Assembly: GCF_913773725.1 (NCBI RefSeq)
Contig: NZ_CAJYGK010000058.1
Location: forward strand, 1 to 64,000
Reading direction: 5' to 3'
DNA: 64,000 bases
Origin: an uncultured Aquabacterium sp.
Lineage (GTDB): Bacteria; Pseudomonadota; Gammaproteobacteria; Burkholderiales; Burkholderiaceae_C
Shown one piece after another: positions 41,648 through 50,567 of this stretch. How positions within the stretch are numbered: position 1 is the first letter of the stretch; every line of letters begins with the position of its first letter. The notes beneath the pieces were generated by a model. It saw only the letters and a program-made list of their open reading frames with translations. It was not told the origin of the DNA and ran no database searches. Made by a program: the position numbers and the translations under genes.

Positions 41648-42541
41648 ATGATCTCTCTGACCCGACGCGTCCGCCTTCTGGGCGTCACGATGGCCGCGCT
41701 TGGCGCCGCCCAGGTTCACGCTGCAGTCGAGTTCATCGGACTGACGACGTCCGATCAAATCGTTCGCTTCACCGATCCGGCACTCGGCATCAACACCGTG
41801 TCCGTCACCGGGCTCGGCACCGGTGAGCGCCTGCTGGGCATCGACATCCGCCCGTCCGACGGCCTGCTTTATGGCATCACGCAAACCGGCGTCTACACCA
41901 TCGACAGCCTTGGCAAGGCCACCAGCGTCGCTTCGCTGAGCGCCTCTCTCGCCGGACTCGGTGGCGTCGGCGTGGACTTCAACCCCGTGGCCGATTTCGC
42001 CGGTAACGCGTCATTGCGTGTCGTGACCGGGGGCACGGGCAACAACTACGCGGTGAACGTGAGCACGGGCATCGTGGGCAACACGGCGTCGCAGATCGCC
42101 TCGGGTTACTCGGCCGTGGCCTACACCAACTCGTTTGCCGGTGGCAGCGCTCCCATGTCGACGGCGCTCTACTACATCAACGCCGCGGCCGGACGCCTCG
42201 ACATGGCACCAGGCAGCTTCAACGCCCCCATCATCACCCCTGTCGGCACACTGGGCCTGAGCGGCGCACTGCTGTCCGTCAACGGCTTCGACATCCTGGG
42301 GGCAGACCAGGCCTATGCCGCGCTGAACGTGGACGACGGCCGTACCGTCACGGGCATCTACCGCATCAACCTGGCAACCGGGGCGGCCACGTCGATCTTC
42401 GAGTTCAACGGCACCTTGCGTGGTCTCACTGTCGCGCCGGCCGCGCCAGTGCCGGAACCGTCGTCCCTGGCCATGACCGCGATCGGGTTGGCCACAGTCG
42501 CCGGGGTGGCGCGTCGCCGCACCCGTCGCAAGGCCGCCTGA
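41648..42541 (+). CDS. DUF4394 protein with PEP-CTERM sorting signal
   Basis: A 297-residue exported protein. A signal peptide (residues 1-25, ending VHAAV) is followed by a DUF4394 domain (EFIGLTTSDQIVRF, LLGIDIRPSDGLLYGIT, VGVDFNPVADF and NAASGRLD-like NAAAGRLDMAPG), which is probably a beta-propeller-like fold. The C-terminus has a full PEP-CTERM signal: VPEPSS, a hydrophobic helix and RRRTRRK. This implies exosortase processing elsewhere in the genome and surface delivery. The start follows GGAGG. No function is established. Confidence 0.9.
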   Translation: MISLTRRVRLLGVTMAALGAAQVHAAVEFIGLTTSDQIVRFTDPALGINTVSVTGLGTGERLLGIDIRPSDGLLYGITQTGVYTIDSLGKATSVASLSASLAGLGGVGVDFNPVADFAGNASLRVVTGGTGNNYAVNVSTGIVGNTASQIASGYSAVAYTNSFAGGSAPMSTALYYINAAAGRLDMAPGSFNAPIITPVGTLGLSGALLSVNGFDILGADQAYAALNVDDGRTVTGIYRINLATGAATSIFEFNGTLRGLTVAPAAPVPEPSSLAMTAIGLATVAGVARRRTRRKAA

Positions 42542-42613
42542 GGCGGGGCAAGCAGGGCCCGTGCGGCCCTGTTCTAATGCGGGCAGTCTCGAGCCGTTCG
42601 CCCACTGTCCGCC

Positions 42614-43591
42614 GTGTCCGCTTCATCCCCCCCGTCGCTCCGCACCCTCGTCTTTCTGTTGCTGCCCCCGATGATGTGGGCAGGCAATGCGGTGGTGGGG
42701 CGCATGATGGTGGGCACGATGCCACCGGTGGCCATGAATGCGCTGCGCTGGCTGCTGGTGGGGGTGATGCTGTGGCCCCTCGTGCGCCGCAACGGCCTGG
42801 ATTGGGGCGATGTGCGCGCACGCTGGGGCTACCTCGCCTGCATCGGTGTGCTGGGTGTCGGCACCTACAACGCCCTGCAGTACCTGGCCCTGCTCACGTC
42901 CTCGCCGCTGAGTGTCACCCTGATCGGCTCCAGTGTGCCGGTGTGGATGATGCTGGTCGGCCGCATCGGCTTTGGCCAGGCCTTGCGCCCTCGGCAGTTG
43001 GCCGGGGCTGCCTTGTCGGTGTGCGGGGTAATGTTGGTGATGACCCGGGGCGACCTGTCCGTGTTGGGCCAGCTTCGCCTTGTGCCTGGTGACCTGCTGA
43101 TGCTCGTGGCCAGCCTGGCGTGGGCGCTGTACAGCTGGCTTCTGGCCCATCCTCCGGCCCACATGGTGGGCCACCAGCGTCCGGCATGGGACTGGGCCAC
43201 CTTCCTGTGGGTTCAGGTGCTGTTTGGCAGCGTCTGGGCCGTAGGCAGTGCGGGTCTGGAGGCTGTTCTCACGGCCAGCCCGCAGCCGGGCTGGCTGCCA
43301 TCGGGCGTGTGGCCGTGGATCGGCATGCTGTTCATCGCCATCGGCCCCTCCATCGTGGCCTACCGCTGCTGGGGGCTCGGCGTGCAGACGGTGGGGCCCA
43401 CCATGGCGGCCTTCTTCAGCAACCTCACCCCCATTTTCGCTGCGCTGTGGGCCGCCTTGCTGTTGGGAGAGCACCCCCGCTGGTATCACCCCGTGGCGTT
43501 GCTGCTGATCGTGGCCGGGATCGCGGTGTCGTCAGGTGTTCAGAAGCGGCGGCGCGAGCCCCCGCGGCCGCTGGAGCCGAACGGCGGCTGA
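42614..43591 (+). CDS. DMT-superfamily transporter (EamA type)
   Basis: A 325-residue membrane protein with ten predicted helices in two EamA repeats (LLLPPMMWAGNAVVGRM at the start of the first; DLLMLVASLAWALYSWLLA at the start of the second). Family members export metabolites or amino acids; the substrate is unknown. The GTG start at 42614 gives the complete first helix. Its 3' end overlaps the rhomboid gene on the other strand by 52 bases. Confidence 0.88.
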   Translation: MSASSPPSLRTLVFLLLPPMMWAGNAVVGRMMVGTMPPVAMNALRWLLVGVMLWPLVRRNGLDWGDVRARWGYLACIGVLGVGTYNALQYLALLTSSPLSVTLIGSSVPVWMMLVGRIGFGQALRPRQLAGAALSVCGVMLVMTRGDLSVLGQLRLVPGDLLMLVASLAWALYSWLLAHPPAHMVGHQRPAWDWATFLWVQVLFGSVWAVGSAGLEAVLTASPQPGWLPSGVWPWIGMLFIAIGPSIVAYRCWGLGVQTVGPTMAAFFSNLTPIFAALWAALLLGEHPRWYHPVALLLIVAGIAVSSGVQKRRREPPRPLEPNGG

Positions 43592-44199
43592 CCGCGCCAG
43601 TAGCGCAGCATGAGCCAGCCGCCCAGCATGCCGCCCAGGTGAGCAAAGTGCGCCACCCCTGACGCGGTGCCCGTCACACCGAGGAACAGTTCGAGCCCGC
43701 CATAGATCGCGACGAAGACCTTGGCCTTCATCGGGATCGGGGGGAACAGCGGCATGATGGTGCGATCGGGAAACATCATGCCGAAGGCCAGCAGCAGGCC
43801 GAACAGGCCACCAGATGCGCCCACCGTCGGGTTGTGCCAGCCGCCCAGCAGCGACATCAGCAGCTGCGTGGCCGCGGCCGTCAGCACGCTGGCGCCGAAG
43901 AACTCGAGGTAACGCCGGCTGCCCCAGATGCGCTCGAGCTCCGAGCCGAACATCCAGACCCCCAGCATGTTGAAGAACAGGTGGCTGAACGAGCCATGCA
44001 GGAAGGCATAGCTCACGACCTGCCACGGGTAGAAGAAGGGGCTTTGCACCGGCCACAGCGCGAACCACTGCGACAGCATGCTGCCGAAGGCGAGGTCGAG
44101 GCAGAAGACGGCCACGTTCACGAGGATCAGGGCCTGGGTGATGGGGGGCATCGGTGGCATGCGGTCGGCGTTCACGGTGGTCAGATCAAACCGCATCAT
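43540..44199 (-). CDS. Rhomboid-family intramembrane serine protease
   Basis: A 219-residue membrane protein with six hydrophobic segments. The catalytic Ser is in GASGGLFGLL and the catalytic His in GVAHFAHLGGMLGGWL; HLFFNMLGVWMFG is the conserved oxyanion region and SFSHLFFN fits the L1 loop. It cleaves membrane proteins in the lipid bilayer; substrates are unknown. The start could be 44199, 44196 or an ATG about 12-15 residues later (MPPMPPITQ). Its tail overlaps the DMT transporter gene. Confidence 0.88.
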   Translation of the reverse strand: MMRFDLTTVNADRMPPMPPITQALILVNVAVFCLDLAFGSMLSQWFALWPVQSPFFYPWQVVSYAFLHGSFSHLFFNMLGVWMFGSELERIWGSRRYLEFFGASVLTAAATQLLMSLLGGWHNPTVGASGGLFGLLLAFGMMFPDRTIMPLFPPIPMKAKVFVAIYGGLELFLGVTGTASGVAHFAHLGGMLGGWLMLRYWRGQPPFGSSGRGGSRRRF

Positions 44200-44306
44200 A
44201 GGGCCGGATGCCCGACCCCGTTGCCAACGCCCTGGCACGCAACTCGCTACGCCCTGGGGACCGCATGGCCTGTCTCTGTGCCGTGCACCGAAGGAGACCA
44301 CCGACC

Positions 44307-45512
44307 ATGTCCGTTCGCGCCGTCCGACGCCATTGCCAGCCCCTCATGGCACGGGCCCAGGCCGGTCAGGCGCGCCACTTCACATGGCATCCCGAGCGCA
44401 TGGCGTTGGTGGCGGCGTATGTCACCAGCCAGATCCGCGAGCGCTACCCCGACCTTCGCGTTCGCCCGCACGGGGTCTGGCGGCGGTTCGAGGCCCACGA
44501 CATCGACCGGTGGGGCGCGGTCGCGCAGGCCCATGGCCTGGCCAGCGGGCCATGCCGGCTGGAGCGGGCGAGGGCGCAGGTCGACCTCGCGTTCACCGCC
44601 GCGCTGCTCGGAGCCCATGTCCTGAGCCAGTGGCATTACCGCGATGCGGCCAGCGGCCACACCCTGATGGGCTCCGAGGCCATCAGCGTGGCGAGCCTAC
44701 GCTGGTGGTCTGGCGGCGCGTTATCCAGCGACCCGCACCAGCCCTGCCGCACGGACGCCGTGGCACTCGAGCGTCTGCTGACACCCGATCTCGCCATGGC
44801 GCTGCAGGTCGGCCCGGACAACCCCTTGCCGGGCCTCGAAGCCCGTGCCAACGTGCTGCGCCAACTGGCCCTGGCCTTGCGCGCCCACGCCGACCTTTTC
44901 AGCCGCCCGGATGAGCCCGGCCTGCTGCGCCCGGGCCACCTCGTGGACGCGCTGTTCCGCCGTTGCCCGACCGGGCAACTGGCCGCAGCCGACCTGCATG
45001 ACCTGTTGCTGTACGCCCTGGGCACGGTGTGGCCGCAGGAGACCCAGCGCGCCGGCGCGCCCATGGGCGACTGCTGGCCTCACCCCGATGCCCCGGATGG
45101 CTGGGTGCCCTTTCATCAGGTCAGTCAGTGGTTGACCTACTCTCTGCTCGAACCTCTGGCCGAAGTCGGTCTGACCCTCACGGGACTGGACGAACTCACC
45201 GGCCTGCCCGACACCCGCCAGGGCGGCCTGCTGCTCGACCTCGGCCTGCTGCAGGCCCGTGACCGTGCCTTTCACACCACACGCTGGCGCCCCGGGGACG
45301 AGCCCGTCGTGGAATGGCGAGCCCTCACCGTGGTGATCATGGATCATCTCGCGGAGGCCGTGCGGGGCGAACTGGGGCTGAGCCCCGAGCAGTTCCCGCT
45401 GGCGCGTGTGCTGGAAGGTGGAAGCTGGGCGGCCGGCCGCCGCATTGCGCTGGCCAAGCGCCCCGGGGGCCCCCCGCCCGTGCTCCTCGACAGCGATGGC
45501 ACGCTGTTCTGA
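44307..45512 (+). CDS. URC4/urg3 family protein (DUF1688)
   Basis: A 401-residue protein of the DUF1688 (URC4) family, named from yeast genes needed for an unusual uracil catabolic pathway. Recognisable segments are RAHADLFSRPDEPGLLRPGHLVD, GDCWPHP, PFHQVSQWLTYSLLEPL and the C-terminal GGSWAAGRRIA-K region. The biochemical role is not established. It lies 21 bases before upp, so both probably handle uracil. The start at 44307 follows AAGGAGA; an in-frame ATG at 44208 has no ribosome site. Confidence 0.85.
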   Translation: MSVRAVRRHCQPLMARAQAGQARHFTWHPERMALVAAYVTSQIRERYPDLRVRPHGVWRRFEAHDIDRWGAVAQAHGLASGPCRLERARAQVDLAFTAALLGAHVLSQWHYRDAASGHTLMGSEAISVASLRWWSGGALSSDPHQPCRTDAVALERLLTPDLAMALQVGPDNPLPGLEARANVLRQLALALRAHADLFSRPDEPGLLRPGHLVDALFRRCPTGQLAAADLHDLLLYALGTVWPQETQRAGAPMGDCWPHPDAPDGWVPFHQVSQWLTYSLLEPLAEVGLTLTGLDELTGLPDTRQGGLLLDLGLLQARDRAFHTTRWRPGDEPVVEWRALTVVIMDHLAEAVRGELGLSPEQFPLARVLEGGSWAAGRRIALAKRPGGPPPVLLDSDGTLF

Positions 45513-45533
45513 ACGACGACCCTGTTTCGCACC

Positions 45534-46175
<642 letters not shown>

Positions 46176-46207
46176 GGCTGTGCTATCCTTTTGGTCTTTC
46201 CCCCGGA

Positions 46208-46292
46208 GCCCCGGTGGCGAAATCGGTAGACGCAGGGGATTCAAAATCCCCCACCTAACGGTGTGCCAGTTCGAGTCTGGCCCGGGGCACCA
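46208..46292 (+). tRNA. tRNA-Leu (anticodon CAA)
   Basis: An 85-base tRNA with acceptor arms GCCCCGG (46208-46214) and CCGGGGC (46282-46288), discriminator A and encoded CCA (46290-46292). The anticodon stem is GGGGA/TCCCC with the loop TTCAAAA, anticodon CAA at 46242-46244. A long variable arm (CACCTAACGGTGTG region) and the T-arm GCCAG-TTCGAGT-CTGGC support leucine. The prophage integrase gene lies just downstream, so the 3' half probably serves as the attachment site. Confidence 0.96.
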
Positions 46293-46308
46293 GTACGAAA
46301 CATCGTAC
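46293..46308. repeat. Inverted repeat next to the attachment site
   Basis: GTACGA-AACA-TCGTAC lies immediately after the tRNA CCA end. It may be an integrase arm or core-flanking site, or simply a small hairpin. The remainder of 46309-46432 has no recognisable gene. Confidence 0.35.
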
Positions 46309-46432
46309 AGCGTCGTTTTCCCTCTGAAAACCCCGCGAAATGACGGTTAGGAAATCCCCCTAAACGTCCGACAATCCCGCAGTGAGTCGTGTGGGTGCCC
46401 CCTTGGCTCCCCCTCACCATCCCCCTCACTTC

Positions 46433-47425
46433 ATGGCACACATCTACAAGCAGCGCGACAAGTGGCGGGCGCAGGTTCAGCGCAAGGGCCAGCGCGTCTC
46501 AAAGTCGTTCCGGACCAAGGCAGAGGCCATCCTCTGGGCACAGTCCATTGAGGCCGAAATCCTGCAAGCAACCGGGCCGGGGTTCCCCCGCAAGACGTTC
46601 GCTGACGCCGTAGACCGGTACAAGCGCGACGTTTCCTCGACCAAGAAGGGCGAGCGACACGAATGCATGAGGCTGGATGCCTTCGTTCGTGACTTCCCGC
46701 ACATTGCTGGCAAGCTGCTGACCGAGGTCAAGACCTCCGACATGGTGTCGTGGCGCGATGCCCGGCTGAAGGAGGTCACGCCAGCATCGGTGTCCCGCAC
46801 GGTATCCACGTTCTCCAACCTGTTCAAGTTGGCAATCAAGGAATGGGGCTGGTGCGGCCATAACCCATGCGAGGACATGAAAGCCCCTGGCGACAACCCG
46901 CCCAGAACGCGCAGGATCAAGCCACGCGAGGTTAAAACCATCGTCCGGTGGCTTGGGTACCGGACCGGCGAGAAGCCGCAGACAAAGATGCAGGAGGTTG
47001 CTCTCGCGTTCATGGTGTCTCTGAGAACGGCCATGCGAGCGGGTGAGGTGCTGCAACTCGGTGCGGCTACGGTTGATCTGGACAAAGGCGTTGCGCTGGT
47101 CGAGCACAAGACCCAGCACTTGACCGGCAAGCCCCGCGAGGTTCCGCTGTCGCCCAAGGCGGTGCGCCTTCTCCGTCCCGTCATGGCTGAACGCATCTTC
47201 TCGGTGTCGAGCGCCAGCCTTGACGCCTTGTTTCGCAAGGCGAAGGCCAACACCCTGATTCAAGACCTTCACTTTCACGACGCCAGAGCTGAGGCCCTGA
47301 CGCGGTTTGCAAAGAAGGTCGATGTCCTGACGCTTGCTCGGATCAGCGGCCACCGTGACCTGAAGGTGCTGATGGACCACTACTACCGGGAAACCGCCGA
47401 GGACATCTCTAGGCGGCTTGGCTGA
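46433..47425 (+). CDS. int: Tyrosine recombinase (phage integrase)
   Basis: A 330-residue site-specific recombinase. It has a short N-terminal arm-binding segment (MAHIYKQRDKWRAQVQRKG), a SAM-like core-binding domain (about 60-155), and the catalytic domain with Arg in SLRTAMRAGEVLQL, the HxxR motif in HFHDARAEAL, the second His in ISGHRDLKVL and the nucleophile Tyr in MDHYYR. It catalyses integration and excision at the adjacent tRNA-Leu. The start at 46433 was chosen to match the arm-domain N-terminus. Its end overlaps the excisionase gene on the other strand by 17 bases. Confidence 0.93.
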   Translation: MAHIYKQRDKWRAQVQRKGQRVSKSFRTKAEAILWAQSIEAEILQATGPGFPRKTFADAVDRYKRDVSSTKKGERHECMRLDAFVRDFPHIAGKLLTEVKTSDMVSWRDARLKEVTPASVSRTVSTFSNLFKLAIKEWGWCGHNPCEDMKAPGDNPPRTRRIKPREVKTIVRWLGYRTGEKPQTKMQEVALAFMVSLRTAMRAGEVLQLGAATVDLDKGVALVEHKTQHLTGKPREVPLSPKAVRLLRPVMAERIFSVSSASLDALFRKAKANTLIQDLHFHDARAEALTRFAKKVDVLTLARISGHRDLKVLMDHYYRETAEDISRRLG

Positions 47426-47594
47426 CGCGCTCGGCCCACCGCAGCACCTCGACCTCTGACCACCAGCGGTTATGCGTGGACAGGGCGATGATGGGCTTGG
47501 GAAAGTCCGGCCTCTTGGTCACGTAGTCCCGCGTATGCCGGACTGAGTAGCCAAGCAGTTCCGCGATTCCGGCGATGTTCACTCGCTTCTGCAT
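47409..47594 (-). CDS. Excisionase-like small HTH protein
   Basis: A 61-residue protein with a MerR/AlpA-like winged helix (VNIAGIAELLGYSVRHTRDYVTKRPDFPKPI, then a basic-aromatic WWSEVEVLRWAERV). Such proteins next to integrases are usually directionality factors. The ATG at 47594 shares one base with the stop of the preceding gene (TGATG). It is the last gene of the early-left operon. Confidence 0.7.
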   Translation of the reverse strand: MQKRVNIAGIAELLGYSVRHTRDYVTKRPDFPKPIIALSTHNRWWSEVEVLRWAERVSQAA

Positions 47595-47938
47595 CACTCC
47601 CCCCCGAAACTCTTGGGACGTTCTTCGCCGAGCAATGCCGTCAGCTCGAACATGGTTGCTTCATGCTCATCCGGCGAGTGGGGTTCAAGGTGCCAGTTGA
47701 TGGCTTGCCGAGCGCGCCGGATTAGGTCTGTGCTCACCAGCATCATTGCAGCGCCTCCTTCCGCGACAGCCTCCAGCGCACTCGCCGGGTAGATCTGCAC
47801 GCTGCCATGGTGGGCCTCGCTCTCGACTGCGTAGCCCTCGGGTGTCAGCGTTGTGGAGTAGGTGCCGACGACTCGGCCCTGCCACTCGCTGCCCTTGGTC
47901 TTGCGCACTCGGTCGCCCATGTTGAACTTGGGTTGCAT
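47594..47938 (-). CDS. dfrB: DfrB (R67-type) dihydrofolate reductase homologue with C-terminal extension
   Basis: A 114-residue protein. Residues 5-57 match the SH3-like core of plasmid R67-type dihydrofolate reductase closely: [23 protein letters not shown] and GSVQIYP are all present. The R67 active-site residues Lys32, Gln67, Ile68 and Tyr69 correspond to Lys13, Gln48, Ile49 and Tyr50. The known enzyme is a homotetramer that reduces dihydrofolate with NADPH and is insensitive to trimethoprim. Here the frame continues past the usual end for about 55 residues, with an internal ATG at 47746 preceded by AAGGAGG. The start at 47938 overlaps the upstream stop. Enzyme activity is inferred, not shown. 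Confidence 0.85.
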   Translation of the reverse strand: MQPKFNMGDRVRKTKGSEWQGRVVGTYSTTLTPEGYAVESEAHHGSVQIYPASALEAVAEGGAAMMLVSTDLIRRARQAINWHLEPHSPDEHEATMFELTALLGEERPKSFGGE

Positions 47939-48168
47939 CACTTCCATCCCTCCATCATGAGTTGGTACAGCGCAGGGCGAACGCGCCAGTACAGACGCCG
48001 TGCAGACTGCGGTCGAGCGTGCCAGCGGTGGAACTTGTGCTTGCCGTTGAGCGGATCTAGAGCGCACCCAGGGCATGGATAGTGACCGCGCGCCAGGACG
48101 ATCTTGTCTCGCGGGCTCTGCACTCCGCGGATGACCGCCATGTGCGGACGGAACGGTTCGTGCGGCAT
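47938..48168 (-). CDS. Small phage protein of unknown function
   Basis: A 76-residue basic protein ([18 protein letters not shown]...). It has one CPGC pair and several His residues (about 29-45), which could bind a metal, but no family is recognised. It is linked to both neighbours by TGATG overlaps, so translation is probably coupled. Confidence 0.6.
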   Translation of the reverse strand: MPHEPFRPHMAVIRGVQSPRDKIVLARGHYPCPGCALDPLNGKHKFHRWHARPQSARRLYWRVRPALYQLMMEGWK

Positions 48169-48845
48169 CACTCGGCTCCTTTCGGTGCATGAGGCATGCG
48201 CTTGCCGGTACCGGCGCAGGTCGTGCATGCCTGGAACTCGTCGTCCAAGCTGCTGCCTCTGCATTTCGGGCACTGCTCCAGCATGTCTGCAACGTAGCCG
48301 AGATAGAACGTGTCGTTGAACTCGTTTGCGCGCTCCTTGGAGATCCGGCGCAGTGAGTGTGCGACCATGAGCGGATCGCCAGCTTCCCGCTCCATCTCAT
48401 CCTCCACTTCAGTGATTGCGCTGCTCCAGCAGTCCAGCGGGATCATGCGAGCCAGGCTGCGGAGTTTCTCGATTGGGGTCATGTCGGCTCCTTTTTCCTC
48501 CATGTGTTCGCCATACTCTTTGAGCCATGGGTGTAGTGGGATGAAGTAGGGCCCCCATTCGTCAATGCGCTCGGCCGGGATTCCGTCCTCAGCGTCTATC
48601 CAGACGATCCACCCTCCAGTCTTGGCAGATAGCCGCGCCACCTCGGCCAGCAAGTCGGAATCCATCTCCATCATCCCGTACTGCCTATCGCCAGTCTTGA
48701 GTGCATCCCATATCGCATACTCATTTCCGCACATCCATCCGGCGCACCAGCAATCCTCAGAAATATCGCTCATGAGGTCGTACAGCTTCCGCTCGTCCTC
48801 CGTGAACTGGCCTTCCGGCTTTGCCCATTCAATCAACTTTCGCAT
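48168..48845 (-). CDS. Phage protein with C-terminal zinc-ribbon motif
   Basis: A 225-residue acidic protein, not recognised overall. Near the C-terminus [19 protein letters not shown] is a DnaJ-like four-cysteine zinc-binding motif (about 192-214) ending in AGTGKR. The N-terminal half contains many Trp and Asp residues ([19 protein letters not shown]). Function unknown. Confidence 0.7.
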   Translation of the reverse strand: MRKLIEWAKPEGQFTEDERKLYDLMSDISEDCWCAGWMCGNEYAIWDALKTGDRQYGMMEMDSDLLAEVARLSAKTGGWIVWIDAEDGIPAERIDEWGPYFIPLHPWLKEYGEHMEEKGADMTPIEKLRSLARMIPLDCWSSAITEVEDEMEREAGDPLMVAHSLRRISKERANEFNDTFYLGYVADMLEQCPKCRGSSLDDEFQACTTCAGTGKRMPHAPKGAE

Positions 48846-48967
48846 TCCTCATCCTCCATTTCATCCCCATCACCACACCCGTCTGACGCATCGCCTGTGG
48901 CCTGGTCGTCGTCGGGCTCCTGCTCCCACGGTCGGGCGTTTGCTCGCTGGCGGGCTCGTCTAGACAT
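48833..48967 (-). CDS. Very small acidic phage protein
   Basis: A 44-residue reading frame beginning MSRRARQRANARPWEQEPDDD. The N-terminus is basic and the C-terminus strongly acidic. It overlaps the upstream gene by 8 bases and the downstream gene by 13, so it fills what would otherwise be a gap in the coupled operon. Function unknown. Confidence 0.5.
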   Translation of the reverse strand: MSRRARQRANARPWEQEPDDDQATGDASDGCGDGDEMEDEECES

Positions 48968-49139
48968 TGGTGGGCTCCTTCTCAAGCGAAACGATCCGCG
49001 TATAGAAGCATTCGTGGTTCAGGTTGATATTCAGGCCAGCGTCGATCCGCTCCGCCTGCCGTGCGCTCTCGGCGTCAATGCGCTCCACTACCTCTCCGGT
49101 TTGGTAGTCGATCACTTGTACTTGGTGCGTTCGGCTCAT
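48960..49139 (-). CDS. Small phage protein
   Basis: A 59-residue protein (MSRTHQVQVIDYQTGEVVERIDAESARQAERID...). The pattern of a short beta strand followed by a charged helix resembles other small early phage proteins. A strong GGGAGG ribosome site precedes the ATG at 49139. No family is known to me. Confidence 0.62.
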   Translation of the reverse strand: MSRTHQVQVIDYQTGEVVERIDAESARQAERIDAGLNINLNHECFYTRIVSLEKEPTNV

Positions 49140-49447
49140 CCCTCCCACCTCCCGATGCTGGCTGCGGCTCGGGTGATGGCGCGGCGGGTGGCTGCGAACG
49201 CATCGGCTCCCATTGGCTCGGTGATGTTCCGGCCGTCGCCGCCAAAGCAAACGGCTTTATCTCCATCAAAGTTGGGGCCAAAGCACAGACCCAACTTCAC
49301 CGCCAGCCGCAGCGCCTGGCCATCCCAAACAAGCGGGTTCCACACGTGCCCATCGGAAACCATCTTCGGAATTCCATCAAGATGGTCAATGTGGTAGTCA
49401 ATCCCCGCAGCCTTCGCCGCCAGTTCCAGCAGTTCACGGTCTGTCAC
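49136..49447 (-). CDS. Conserved phage protein
   Basis: A 103-residue protein with a layout seen in many Pseudomonas and Burkholderia phages: N-terminal ELLELAAKAAG, central WNPLVWDGQALRLAVKL and C-terminal AATRRAITRAAASIGRW. Its role is not known. ATGA overlap with the next gene. Confidence 0.68.
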   Translation of the reverse strand: MTDRELLELAAKAAGIDYHIDHLDGIPKMVSDGHVWNPLVWDGQALRLAVKLGLCFGPNFDGDKAVCFGGDGRNITEPMGADAFAATRRAITRAAASIGRWEG

Positions 49448-49623
49448 TTGCTCGTCTCCTTCAGGTTCTCGTGGATCTGCTTAAGCGCATCGGCCATCAC
49501 ATCGAGGTATGAGCGGTTCTTGTCCCGCCCGGCAATCTCGCGCATCCGGTCGATAACCCATGTCGGCACCTTCAATGACACGACGACGGTGCGCCGGTTG
49601 AACCTGGCGCGGCGGTGGCGCAT
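49444..49623 (-). CDS. Ribbon-helix-helix-like small protein
   Basis: A 59-residue basic protein. RTVVVSLKVPTWVIDRMREIAGRDKNRSYLDVMADALKQI fits a strand followed by two helices as in Arc/MetJ-type DNA-binding proteins. It may be a phage regulator. It starts two bases after the upstream stop. Confidence 0.6.
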   Translation of the reverse strand: MRHRRARFNRRTVVVSLKVPTWVIDRMREIAGRDKNRSYLDVMADALKQIHENLKETSK

Positions 49624-49625
49624 CT

Positions 49626-49928
49626 TCACTTGCTCTGCTCCTTGAGTTGTTCGATGGCGGCGGCGCAGTTCAGCGCCCCCGCTGCCATTGACTGGTGCGT
49701 GTGCTTGCCGAAGTCCGTGCAGAACGGGCCAGCAGCAAGACCGCCGAAGCCATCTGCAACGGCCCTGCATCGCTCCGCCGCCTCCCCCAGCCCAGCGGCA
49801 CGGCCTGCGGTGTAGGCGTTGCGTATCGCCTGCTTCACGCCGGGGTGAGCGGAGAACGATTCAGGCAGGCCAGCCGCCTCGCAGAACTCAATCACCTGTT
49901 CTCGGGTGGGGGTCATGTCAGTAGTCAT
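49626..49928 (-). CDS. Phage hypothetical protein
   Basis: A 100-residue protein (TREQVIEFCEAAGLPESFSAHPGVKQAIRNAYTAG...). No family assigned. ATG at 49928 has an AAGG ribosome site and overlaps the upstream gene by 11 bases; an ATG at 49916 is an alternative. Confidence 0.6.
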   Translation of the reverse strand: MTTDMTPTREQVIEFCEAAGLPESFSAHPGVKQAIRNAYTAGRAAGLGEAAERCRAVADGFGGLAAGPFCTDFGKHTHQSMAAGALNCAAAIEQLKEQSK

Positions 49929-50187
49929 AGAAGCCTTCAATCTCGTTGTTGCAGGCGTCAAATACACTTCCGGTGTACGGGTGCAAGGTGGATAGGATTT
50001 CAGAGCCACCGGAGACAACCTCATGGCGATAGATTTCCTCGCTATTCCCTCCGTAGCCGACAGTAAGTCGGTTCCCATCCGGCAGGTCCGCCGAATAGGT
50101 GAAGGTGAACTTGTAGTAGCTGCTGAATGTGACTTCAACGTCTCCGTACTTTGCGTAGAACTCTTGTCGCGTCATCTGCTTGCTCAT
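49918..50187 (-). CDS. Phage hypothetical protein
   Basis: An 89-residue, Tyr-rich, acidic protein (MSKQMTRQEFYAKYGDVEVTFSSYYKFTFTYSAD...) predicted mostly beta. It shares one base with the upstream stop (TGATG). Not recognised. Confidence 0.6.
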   Translation of the reverse strand: MSKQMTRQEFYAKYGDVEVTFSSYYKFTFTYSADLPDGNRLTVGYGGNSEEIYRHEVVSGGSEILSTLHPYTGSVFDACNNEIEGFYDY

Positions 50188-50567
50188 CACACTCCCCCTC
50201 CCGTCTTGGTGATGCCGTGGGCGGCTTCGACTGCGCGGGCAAACGCGAGCACTTCGCGGTGAACGACAACCCTGGGGTCTTGCAGCGCGCCGATGTCGCG
50301 AATCTCCACATCCGTCAACGGCTCGCGCATCCGGGCAAGCTCGGCGGCCTGGCGCTCGCACTGCCCCTTCCACATGTCGCGGTTGTTTGTCATGCGCTCG
50401 CTGGCCTTCTCAAGCTCCGCGATCCGCGCTGCCTGGCTGCGGAGTAGGGCTGCGGCCTTCTGACGAGTTGGCAGTAGCACGCCGCTCCAATCGGTTTCGA
50501 GTGCCACAGCAAGCCTTTCGCTGTAGCCGTCTTGAATCACCGCCTCTTGTGCTTGGGTGTCAGTCAT
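50187..50567 (-). CDS. Phage protein with coiled coil
   Basis: A 126-residue protein. Residues about 40-80 form a likely coiled coil (LRSQAARIAELEKASERMTNN). The C-terminal DVEIRDIGALQDPRVVVHREVLAFARAVEAAHG is common in Ead/Ea22-like early phage proteins. Function unknown. Confidence 0.62.
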   Translation of the reverse strand: MTDTQAQEAVIQDGYSERLAVALETDWSGVLLPTRQKAAALLRSQAARIAELEKASERMTNNRDMWKGQCERQAAELARMREPLTDVEIRDIGALQDPRVVVHREVLAFARAVEAAHGITKTGGGV

